From positions 186,001 to 250,000 of the forward strand of contig NZ_JADWPD010000010.1 of assembly GCF_017308975.1 (NCBI RefSeq): a stretch of DNA of 64,000 nt, written 5' to 3'. Origin of the DNA: Amycolatopsis sp. MtRt-6. GTDB lineage: Bacteria > Actinomycetota > Actinomycetes > Mycobacteriales > Pseudonocardiaceae. Every line of letters begins with the position of its first letter. Position 1 is the first letter of the stretch. The notes under the pieces are model-generated. The model did no database searches. It was not told the origin of the DNA and saw only the letters and a program-made list of their open reading frames with translations. Made by a program: the position numbers and the translations under genes. This document shows, in pieces, positions 50,865 to 58,579 of this stretch.

Positions 50865-53408
50865 CTAGGCACCGTGTTGACGCAACGCCCCGAGCACGGT
50901 TCCCAGCACAGCCACTGCCCCCGCCTTGTCCAGCGGCTCGTTGCCGTTCCCGCACTTCGGCGACTGGACGCAGGACGGGCATCCCGTCGGGCACTCGCAG
51001 GAGACGATCGCCTCCCGCGTTGCGGCCAGCCACGGGACAATCGCGGCATAACCGCGTTCGGCAAATCCCGCACCCCCGGGATGCCCGTCATGCACGAACA
51101 CCGTCGCCTCCCCGGTGTCTTCGTGCCACGCGGTACTCACCCCGCCGATGTCCCACCGGTCGCACGTAGCGAACAGCGGTAGCAGGCCGATCGCCGCGTG
51201 CTCGGCGGCATGCAGGGCACCGGGGACCCGTGCCGGAACCAACCCGGCACCCCCCGGTGTCCTGCCACCCTCGCGAACGGGCCCCCGACCGTTCGCCTGG
51301 GTCTCCTCCCCGGTCCCCACCGGCCCCGCAGATTCGGTCCCCACCCGATGGCCCCCGGTCCCCACCTCGCCATCGGCCCCGGAATCACCGACGACGGCCG
51401 AGCGGACCGCAGTGGCCGGGTCGGTTTCCGCAGGTTCGGCAGCCGAGCGGCCTCCCGCCCGCCGCCGCGTCTCTTCGATTCCGAGCAGCTCCGCGGACAC
51501 CGTGTACCAGACCGCGCGCGTGCGCAGGCTCTGCTCCGGCATGTCGAGCGGCGTGTGGTCCAGCACCTCCCCGGACGGCCGCCTCCGCAGGTAGCCGACC
51601 ACCTGCGACGTCACGGCCACCTCGCCGAGGCAGACGCTCACCCCGCCGCAGTCCTGCTTCTCCTGCGTGCTCAGCACCGAGATGTCCACGATCTCGCGCG
51701 GCGTCGTCGTCCAGTCCGGGTTCTCCGCGTGCACCAGCGCCAGCCCCTGGTCCAGATCCAGCTCGTCGACGACGTACGACGACCCCTGGTGCAGGTACAC
51801 CGCGCCGGGGTGGACCGCGAAGCAGGCCGAGCCCGGGTCGACCGTCCCGAGCATCCGGCCGGAGTCCGACTCGACCACCGCGATCTGCTCCCCGCCGGTG
51901 CCGCGGATGCCGACCTCGGCGTGCGGCCGGTCCCGCGAAGTCCAGTACCAGCCGCTCGACCGGCGCCGCACCAGCTTCTGTTCCGCCAGCTCGGCCAGCA
52001 CCTCCTGGGCCGCCGAACCGCCGAACACCTCCAGCTCGGGGAGAGTCAGCGGCAGCTCCGCGACGGCGCACGCGAGCTGCGGCGCCAGCACGTACGGGTT
52101 CGCCGGGTCGAGCACCGCCGTCTCCACCGGCCGCGAAAGCAACGCCTCCGGGTGGTGCACCAGGTAGGTGTCGAGCGGGTCGTCCCGCGCGACGAACACC
52201 ACCAGTGCCGAATCGCCGGACCGGCCCGCCCGCCCGGCCTGCTGCCAGAACGACGCGAGCGTGCCCGGGTAGCCGGCCAGCACCACCGCGTCCAGGCCCG
52301 CGATGTCGACGCCGAGCTCCAGCGCGTTCGTCGTCGCGACCCCCAGCAGCCGGCCCGACAACAGTGCGGCCTCCAGCGCACGACGCTCTTCCGGCAGGTA
52401 CCCAGACCTATACGCCGCAACGGTTTCCGACAACACCGGGTCCACTTCGGACAATATGCGACGCGCACCCAGCGCGGCCAGCTCCGCGCCCCGCCGCGAC
52501 CGGATGAACGCCAGTGACCGCGCGCCTTCCAGCACCAGGTCCGCGAGGATCCGCGACGTCTCCGCGCCCGCCGAACGGCGGACCGGCGCGCCGTTTTCCC
52601 CGGTCAGCTCCTCCAGCAGCGGCGGCTCCCACAACGCGACCGTGCGGGCGCCGCGCGGTGACGCGTCTTCGGTCACGGCCACGCAAGGCACCCCCGTGAG
52701 CCGCGAAGCAAACGAAGCAGGCGAAGCCGTTGTCGCCGAAGCGAGCACGAAGACCGGCGAAGCGCCGTAGTGCTCGGCCACCCGCCGAAGCCGGCGAAGC
52801 AGCAGAGCGACGTGCGAGCCGAAGACGCCACGGTAGCCGTGGCACTCGTCGACGACCACGCAACCGAGCCGCCGGAAGAACGTCGCCCACCGGCCGTGCG
52901 CCGAGAGGATCCCGCGGTGCAGCATGTCCGGGTTCGTGAACACCCAGTTCGCGTGGGCGCGCACCCAGTCGCGCTCCACCATCGGCGTGTCCCCGTCGAA
53001 CGCCGCCGCCCGCACCCCCGGCACGTCCAAAGAGGACACCGCACGCAGCTGATCCGCGCCCAGCGCCTTCGTCGGCGAGAGGTACAGCGCGTTCGCCTTC
53101 TCGCCCGCGGCCAGCCGCGACAGCACCGGCAGCTGGTAGGCGAGCGACTTCCCCGAGGCCGTCCCGGTCGAAATCACGACGTGCCGGCCCTCGTACGCGT
53201 GCGAAGCCGCCTCGGCCTGGTGTGCCCAGGGCGCAGAAACACCACAGTCACGCAGCGCAGCGACAACCGCCGGATCCGCCCACGACGGCCACTCTGCGTA
53301 GCGCGCGGCGCGACCCGGCAGGTCCGCGACGTGCGTGACCGGCTGCTCGCGCGACGGGATGCCGGCGGTCACCCGCCTCAGCAGCCGCCGCCCCCGTGAT
53401 TCGTCCAC
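50865..53408 (-). CDS. DEAD/DEAH-type helicase with C-terminal Zn-cluster domain (Rv3649-like)
   Basis: This 847-residue superfamily 2 helicase has Walker A STGTASGKS (about 80), DECH as motif II in VVVDECHGYRG, LASATT as motif III and QQAGRAGRSG as motif VI. Its C-terminal DUF1998/MZB region carries Cys pairs in CECPTGCPSCVQSPKCGNG. Between about 675 and 740 lies a Gly/Glu/Thr-rich insertion (GADGEVGTGGHRVGTESAG) not expected in the family. Proteins of this type (MrfA, Hrq1-like) act in DNA repair. ATG start at 53408. Confidence 0.9.
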   Translation of the reverse strand: MDESRGRRLLRRVTAGIPSREQPVTHVADLPGRAARYAEWPSWADPAVVAALRDCGVSAPWAHQAEAASHAYEGRHVVISTGTASGKSLAYQLPVLSRLAAGEKANALYLSPTKALGADQLRAVSSLDVPGVRAAAFDGDTPMVERDWVRAHANWVFTNPDMLHRGILSAHGRWATFFRRLGCVVVDECHGYRGVFGSHVALLLRRLRRVAEHYGASPVFVLASATTASPASFASRLTGVPCVAVTEDASPRGARTVALWEPPLLEELTGENGAPVRRSAGAETSRILADLVLEGARSLAFIRSRRGAELAALGARRILSEVDPVLSETVAAYRSGYLPEERRALEAALLSGRLLGVATTNALELGVDIAGLDAVVLAGYPGTLASFWQQAGRAGRSGDSALVVFVARDDPLDTYLVHHPEALLSRPVETAVLDPANPYVLAPQLACAVAELPLTLPELEVFGGSAAQEVLAELAEQKLVRRRSSGWYWTSRDRPHAEVGIRGTGGEQIAVVESDSGRMLGTVDPGSACFAVHPGAVYLHQGSSYVVDELDLDQGLALVHAENPDWTTTPREIVDISVLSTQEKQDCGGVSVCLGEVAVTSQVVGYLRRRPSGEVLDHTPLDMPEQSLRTRAVWYTVSAELLGIEETRRRAGGRSAAEPAETDPATAVRSAVVGDSGADGEVGTGGHRVGTESAGPVGTGEETQANGRGPVREGGRTPGGAGLVPARVPGALHAAEHAAIGLLPLFATCDRWDIGGVSTAWHEDTGEATVFVHDGHPGGAGFAERGYAAIVPWLAATREAIVSCECPTGCPSCVQSPKCGNGNEPLDKAGAVAVLGTVLGALRQHGA

Positions 53409-53488
53409 CCGCCGAGCTTGGCACAGGGGTACGACAGTTCTGGCATCCCCAGCTGCGCCAACGGATCGGCGAAAGGGTGATCGATCAA

Positions 53489-53502
53489 GTGAGGAGGCTC
53501 AC
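53489..53502. promoter_or_regulatory. CRP-type site upstream of the pyrophosphatase gene
   Basis: GTGA-GGAGGC-TCAC (53489-53502), followed by A, matches the CRP/GlxR consensus. It lies about 220 bases before the pyrophosphatase ATG and about 80 bases from the helicase start, in a 313-base gene-free interval holding no other evident signal. A crp gene is in this window. Confidence 0.55.
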
Positions 53503-53721
53503 AAGGTAACGGAATGTACCGTCACCGGGACGGCGTGAAGACGCAGGTTGCGATACCAATACACTCCCGCAATCCACACCCTCTGTGGTGAGCGTCATGT
53601 GAGACGTGCATTGCTGCCCGGCTAGCGTGTCGCTCGGTACAGGGTCCATGCCAGCGCCGGCCGTGTCGAACCCTCGGCTTGCCGTCGACGCTGGCGCAGA
53701 GCGACGTCTCCTGGAGGACGA

Positions 53722-56022
53722 ATGTCACGGCAGTTCCTCGCGGAGGGCGCGGGAAATATCTCGCTCTCCGGAGGTGGCTACACGATTGTCGGTGTAGTCG
53801 CCGTGGTCGCGCTTGCCGCACTCGTCATCGGCTACGTCCTGCTCAAGGAGGTGCTGGCCGCAGGCCAGGGCACCGCCAAGATGCAGGACATCGCCAAGGC
53901 GGTGCAGGAAGGCGCGGCCGCTTACCTCAAGCGCCAGCGGAACACCCTCGCGATCTTCGGCGTGGTCGTGTTCCTCCTGCTCTTCATCCTGCCCGCCGAC
54001 GACTGGAACGAGAAGATCGGCCGGTCGATCTTCTTCCTGGTCGGTGCGGGCTTCTCGTTCGCGATCGGCTACCTCGGCATGTGGCTGGCGACGCAGGCGA
54101 ACCTGCGCGTCGCGGCCGCGTCGCGTGAGGAAGGCGGCCGCGAGAAGGCGATGCGCGTCGCGTTCCGCACCGGCGGCGTGGTCGGCATGATCACCGTCGG
54201 CCTCGGCCTGTTCGGCGCCGCGGTCGTCGTGCTCGTCTACACGGGCCAGGCCCCGAAGGTGCTCGAGGGCTTCGGGTTCGGCGCCGCCCTGATCGCGATG
54301 TTCATGCGTGTCGGCGGCGGTATCTTCACCAAGGCCGCCGACGTCGGCGCGGACCTGGTCGGCAAGGTCGAGCAGGGCATCCCGGAGGACGACCCGCGCA
54401 ACGCCGCGACCATCGCGGACAACGTGGGCGACAACGTCGGTGACTGCGCCGGCATGGCCGCGGACCTCTTCGAGTCCTACGCCGTCATGCTGGTCGCCGC
54501 GCTGATCCTGGGCAGCACCGCCTTCGGCGTGCACGGCCTGATCTTCCCGCTGATCGTGCCGGCCATCGGCGTGATCACCGCCGTCATCGGTGTCTACATC
54601 ACCAAGGCGCGCGCGGGCGAGGGCGGCCTGGTCACGATCAACCGCTCCTTCTACATCTCCGCGGTGATTTCCGCGGTGCTGTCGGCGATCGCGGCGTTCG
54701 TGTACCTGCCGAGCAGCTTCTCCGACTTCGGCCAGGACTTCGCCTCGACGTCCGGCAACCCGGCGGTCATCGCGACCGTCGCGGTGATCATCGGCATCGT
54801 GCTCGCCGCGGTCATCCTGAAGCTGACCGGTTACTACACCGGCACCGAGTACAAGCCGGTCAAGGACGTCGGCAAGACGTCGGAAACCGGTCCGGCGACG
54901 GTCATCCTGTCCGGCATCTCGGTCGGCTTCGAGTCCGCTGTGTACACCGCGCTCGTCATCGGCGCGGCCGTGTTCGGCGCGTACCTGCTGGGCGGCGGCA
55001 TCGCGCTGTTCGCCGTGGCACTGGCCGGCACCGGCCTGCTGACCACGGTCGGCGTCATCGTCGCGATGGACACCTTCGGCCCGGTTTCGGACAACGCGCA
55101 GGGCATCGCCGAGATGTCCGGTGACGTCGACGAGAAGGCCGCGCAGATCCTGACCGAGCTCGACGCGGTCGGCAACACCACCAAGGCCATCACCAAGGGC
55201 ATCGCGATCGCCACCGCGGTCCTCGCGGCGACGGCGCTGTTCGGTTCCTATTCGGACGCGATCACGAAGACGCTGTCCGGCATGGGCACCGGCGTGGTCA
55301 CCGGGCTCGACGCGGCGAAGTCGTTCGTAAACGAGATCGTCAGCCCGAACACGCTCGTCGGCGTGATCATCGGTGCGGCCGTGGTGTTCCTCTTCTCCGG
55401 CCTCGCGGTGAACGCGGTTTCCCGCGCCGCCGGCGCGGTCGTCTTCGAGGTGCGCCGCCAGTTCCGCGACATCCCGGGGATCATGGAAGGCACCACCCGC
55501 CCCGAGTACGGCAAGGTCGTCGACATCGTCACGCGCGACTCGCTGCGTGAGCTGACGACGCCGGGCCTGCTGGCGGTCTTCGCCCCGATCGCGGTCGGCT
55601 TCGGCCTGGGCACCGGCGCGCTCGCCGGCTACCTGGCCGGCGCGATCGCGTGCGGCACCCTGATGGCGATCTTCCTCGCCAACTCCGGTGGCGCGTGGGA
55701 CAACGCGAAGAAGCTGGTCGAAGACGGCAACCACGGTGGCAAGGGCTCGTCCTCGCACGAGGCCACCATCATCGGTGACACCGTCGGTGACCCGTTCAAG
55801 GACACCGCCGGCCCGGCGATCAACCCGCTGATCAAGGTGATGAACCTGGTCTCCGTGCTGATCGCGCCCGCCGTCGTGCAGTTCTCGATCGGTCCCGACG
55901 AGAACGCCGCCGTCCGCATCATCATCTCGCTGGTCGCGGTCGCCGTGATCGTGGCGGCGATCGTGGTGTCCAAGCGGCGGGGCACCGTCATCTCCGACAC
56001 CCCGGCCGAAATCAAGGCCTGA
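53722..56022 (+). CDS. hppA: Membrane-bound proton-translocating pyrophosphatase
   Basis: This 766-residue membrane protein couples pyrophosphate hydrolysis to ion pumping. It has about 16 membrane helices, the motif KAADVGADLVGKVEQGIPEDD and NVGDNVGDCAGM near residue 235, and a second acidic site near the C-terminus (HEATIIGDTVGDPFKDTAGPA). VGNTTKAITKG carries Lys in the position that marks K+-independent H+-pumping enzymes. CTGGAGGACGA precedes the ATG. A CRP-type site lies upstream and an 18-bp terminator follows. Confidence 0.95.
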   Translation: MSRQFLAEGAGNISLSGGGYTIVGVVAVVALAALVIGYVLLKEVLAAGQGTAKMQDIAKAVQEGAAAYLKRQRNTLAIFGVVVFLLLFILPADDWNEKIGRSIFFLVGAGFSFAIGYLGMWLATQANLRVAAASREEGGREKAMRVAFRTGGVVGMITVGLGLFGAAVVVLVYTGQAPKVLEGFGFGAALIAMFMRVGGGIFTKAADVGADLVGKVEQGIPEDDPRNAATIADNVGDNVGDCAGMAADLFESYAVMLVAALILGSTAFGVHGLIFPLIVPAIGVITAVIGVYITKARAGEGGLVTINRSFYISAVISAVLSAIAAFVYLPSSFSDFGQDFASTSGNPAVIATVAVIIGIVLAAVILKLTGYYTGTEYKPVKDVGKTSETGPATVILSGISVGFESAVYTALVIGAAVFGAYLLGGGIALFAVALAGTGLLTTVGVIVAMDTFGPVSDNAQGIAEMSGDVDEKAAQILTELDAVGNTTKAITKGIAIATAVLAATALFGSYSDAITKTLSGMGTGVVTGLDAAKSFVNEIVSPNTLVGVIIGAAVVFLFSGLAVNAVSRAAGAVVFEVRRQFRDIPGIMEGTTRPEYGKVVDIVTRDSLRELTTPGLLAVFAPIAVGFGLGTGALAGYLAGAIACGTLMAIFLANSGGAWDNAKKLVEDGNHGGKGSSSHEATIIGDTVGDPFKDTAGPAINPLIKVMNLVSVLIAPAVVQFSIGPDENAAVRIIISLVAVAVIVAAIVVSKRRGTVISDTPAEIKA

Positions 56023-56035
56023 GTTCCAAGGTGAC

Positions 56036-56075
56036 CCCCGGGCCCGGCACGCGGCGACGCGTGCCGGGCCCGGGG
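56036..56075 (+). terminator. Terminator of the pyrophosphatase gene
   Basis: An 18-bp perfect stem (CCCCGGGCCCGGCACGCG at 56036-56053) closes a GCGA loop. It starts 14 bases after the hppA stop. Confidence 0.85.
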
Positions 56076-56168
56076 CCTGCCATCCCAGAAAGGCCCGGCG
56101 CCTGGCGAAGCAGCACCGAGTCGGTACCGTCGGGGCTGCCGGGACGTCGTCGGGCAGGAGGTACGCGG

Positions 56169-56756
56169 GTGCGGCTGCGGTCCACCGTTTTCGCCGCGCT
56201 GACCACGACGATCGCCATCGGTCTCGCCGGCTGCGGGCAGCCGGCCACGGACCCGCCGCCACCTGACCAGGATCTCCAGGTGACGACCGTGGTGCCACAG
56301 GCCGATCCCGCGGCGAGGTGGGCGGCCGGCTACTGCGACGCGGTGACGCACCTGGTTCGTGCGCTCGCGGCACTTCCCGCCGTCGATCCGAGCACGCCGC
56401 AGAAGGCGTCCCGGACGTCCAGTGACCTGCTTTCTTCGGTGGTCGACGGGCTCGACCGCAGCCTGGCCGGGCTGAACGCGCTCGGTGCGCCGCCGGTGCC
56501 GTCGGCGGACGCCGGGCGCAAGGACGTCATCGGGCAGTTCGCCGAAATCCGGGCGGAGGCCGAAAACGCACGCCGTCGCATCGACGCGGCCCGCGGCAAC
56601 GCCACGGCGACGAAGGCGGCTCTCGGCGAGGCCAGGGCGACGCTCGACCGCATCGACGCGCTCGACTACCTCAGCGGCCTCAAGGACGTCCCGGCCCTGG
56701 CCGCGGCCGAACAGCGCGCGCCGGCCTGCCGCGACCTGGATCAACCGGCCGGCTGA
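56169..56756 (+). CDS. Predicted lipoprotein of unknown function
   Basis: This 195-residue protein has a lipoprotein signal (MRLRSTVFAALTTTIAIGLAGC) with lipobox LAGC and Cys at about 22. The mature part begins with a Pro/Asp-rich linker, has a Cys at about 57 and another near the end that could form a disulfide, and is mostly helical (ARRRIDAARGNATATKAALG). No family is recognised. GTG start at 56169. It lies in the hppA-topA interval with its own start region. Confidence 0.7.
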   Translation: MRLRSTVFAALTTTIAIGLAGCGQPATDPPPPDQDLQVTTVVPQADPAARWAAGYCDAVTHLVRALAALPAVDPSTPQKASRTSSDLLSSVVDGLDRSLAGLNALGAPPVPSADAGRKDVIGQFAEIRAEAENARRRIDAARGNATATKAALGEARATLDRIDALDYLSGLKDVPALAAAEQRAPACRDLDQPAG

Positions 56757-56807
56757 AGATCCGCGCGAGACCTGCCGTTAATCGAACTTGTGTTCTAGTA
56801 TGGCGCG

Positions 56808-57458
56808 GTGGATCGGACGATCTCGCTCTTCTCTGCCGAGGCCAGCGGGCCGGGCCTGGGCGACCTGGCCGGCCTGCTGTGCTGCCACGGCCAGATCACC
56901 GGCTTCGGGCGCACCGCCGCCCGGCTGTCGGTGGTCGTCGAGGAGCCGTGGCGGGCGCACGTCCTGGCCGGCGAGTTCCGCTGCCGCGGCGCGGACGCCC
57001 AGGTCTCGAAGGCCGAGTGCGGCCGCCCGCAGGTCCGTACGTCGTTCCGGGTCGACCTGCTGCCGCTGGCGCTGCGGTGGCTGCGTGAGGGCCGCACGGG
57101 CCCGGTCGAAGACGACTCGGGCAAGGCGGTGCCGGACGGGTTCCGGCTGAGTGGCGCGATGCTGCGGATGTGGGCGCTGGCCGGCGGCCGTCCCGGCACG
57201 CAGGGTTACCTGCTCGGCGTCGATCCGCTGGCGCCCGGCATGCACGAGCGGCTGGTCGAGGCGCTGACGCCGTTGGGTGTCGCGGCGAAGCTGACCGGGC
57301 CGAAAGCCGAGGTCCCGGCGGTCAAAGTCACTGGGAAACGCCGGCTGGAGGCGCTACTGGAGCTGATCGGGGAGCCGCCGCCCGGCGCCGAAGCGGCGTG
57401 GCCGGGTTCGGCACCCCAACCGGTCCCGCACCCGGAGGCCGTGACGAGCACGGCCTGA
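56808..57458 (+). CDS. WhiA-like LAGLIDADG protein lacking the HTH (Rv3647c-like)
   Basis: This 216-residue protein seems to share the WhiA layout: an N-terminal domain, a central LAGLIDADG-like part (FRLSGAMLRMWALAGGRPG and YLLGVDPLAPGMHERL) and KVTGKRRLEALLELIGEPP, which parallels the YLKDGEQISDFLRLIGA stretch of WhiA. It then ends, while WhiA continues with a helix-turn-helix to about 325 residues. Position beside topA fits Rv3647c. No DNA-binding or nuclease activity can be claimed. GTG start at 56808. Confidence 0.55.
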   Translation: MDRTISLFSAEASGPGLGDLAGLLCCHGQITGFGRTAARLSVVVEEPWRAHVLAGEFRCRGADAQVSKAECGRPQVRTSFRVDLLPLALRWLREGRTGPVEDDSGKAVPDGFRLSGAMLRMWALAGGRPGTQGYLLGVDPLAPGMHERLVEALTPLGVAAKLTGPKAEVPAVKVTGKRRLEALLELIGEPPPGAEAAWPGSAPQPVPHPEAVTSTA

Positions 57459-57476
57459 CCGGGTGCGGGCGCCGCG

Positions 57477-58283
57477 TCAGGGCCGGGGCAGCGTGCAGCC
57501 GGCCTGGGTGAGCGCGATCTCGTTGGCCGCGGTGAGGCAGGCCGGGATGCCGTAGGTCTCCTGGCCGTAGTTGATGCCTGCACGCACGGTGACGTTGCCG
57601 GCCTGGTCGACCTCACACGGGTTGTTGTCCGTGCACCGCCCGCCGTCCTCGTTGCCGGTGTTGTTCACGCCGACGACCTTGCCGCCGGAGATGATCGGCG
57701 AACCGGACGTGCCGCCGATGGTCTTGCAGGCGGACGTGTAGCGGATCGAGTCCTTCCAGGTCCAGCTGCCCTCCTTCAGCCGGTAGACGAAACCGTCGAT
57801 GTTGCAGGAGTAGATGCGCTTCCAGTAGCCCGAGACGACGTCGATCGCCGCACCGGCCGTCGGGTGGGCGTTGGACAGCTCCAGCGGCGAGATCCCGTAG
57901 GTCGCCTTGATCTGCGCGTAGGTGGTGGTGAGCTGGTAGAGCGACACGTCGGTGTCGGTCATCGTCCCGTAGACGATCTTCCGGGCCCGGAGCGTGCCCG
58001 CGTTGCTGCCACTGGCGGTGAGCAGCGTGAACGACCGGCTCGACGACCGGTTGGTGATGACCTGGCCCGGCGCCGGGAAACCGGTTTCGAGGCAGTGGCC
58101 GTTGGACATGACGAGCGCGGGCGCGGTGTCGGGCGTCGCGGCCGGCTTGACCACCGACCCCGAGCAGTTGGACAGGGCCACGGTGCCGGCGAAGTTCGCC
58201 GCGGCGGCGTTCGCCGGAGTGGCCCCCAGCAATACTGTGGCGGTCACGGCGGTGAACAGGGCGCCGAGCAGGCGTCGGGTCAT
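57477..58283 (-). CDS. Secreted trypsin-like serine protease
   Basis: This 268-residue exported protein has a signal peptide (LLGALFTAVTATVLLGATPANA). The protease domain has His in MSNGHCLE, Asp in TDVSLYQL and Ser in GGTSGSPIISGG, in the order of S1/V8-type enzymes. Six or more Cys, some paired as in CNIDGF and CTDNNPCE, suggest disulfides. It probably cleaves extracellular protein. ATG start at 58283. It converges with the WhiA-like gene with only 18 bases between stops. Confidence 0.85.
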   Translation of the reverse strand: MTRRLLGALFTAVTATVLLGATPANAAAANFAGTVALSNCSGSVVKPAATPDTAPALVMSNGHCLETGFPAPGQVITNRSSSRSFTLLTASGSNAGTLRARKIVYGTMTDTDVSLYQLTTTYAQIKATYGISPLELSNAHPTAGAAIDVVSGYWKRIYSCNIDGFVYRLKEGSWTWKDSIRYTSACKTIGGTSGSPIISGGKVVGVNNTGNEDGGRCTDNNPCEVDQAGNVTVRAGINYGQETYGIPACLTAANEIALTQAGCTLPRP

Positions 58284-58579
58284 GGCGGGTCCTTTCGGCT
58301 GGACGGGGAAACCAGTGAAGCGGTGACATCCCCGGGCCCACCACCGTCGAACGGAGGGTATCCGCACGGTCACCCGCTAGGCTGCGCGGGACGTGGCCGA
58401 AATCACGTGGCAGGTACGTTGGGGAAACATCGTCGAGGTCAGCGGCGATGCGCTGGACACAGGACCGGCGGCGTGTTGGGCCACCTCCGCGCCGTCCGGC
58501 CGGGAACAGCGTGCACACTGGCAGGTCGAGACACGGGCCCTGGCAGGGACGTGGTGCAGTCCCGCGGCGGCGGGACGAG

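Noticed and set aside
53725..56373. 882-codon minus-strand frame opposite the pyrophosphatase
   Set aside because: Antisense shadow of hppA, with repetitive Asp/Arg/Gly composition.
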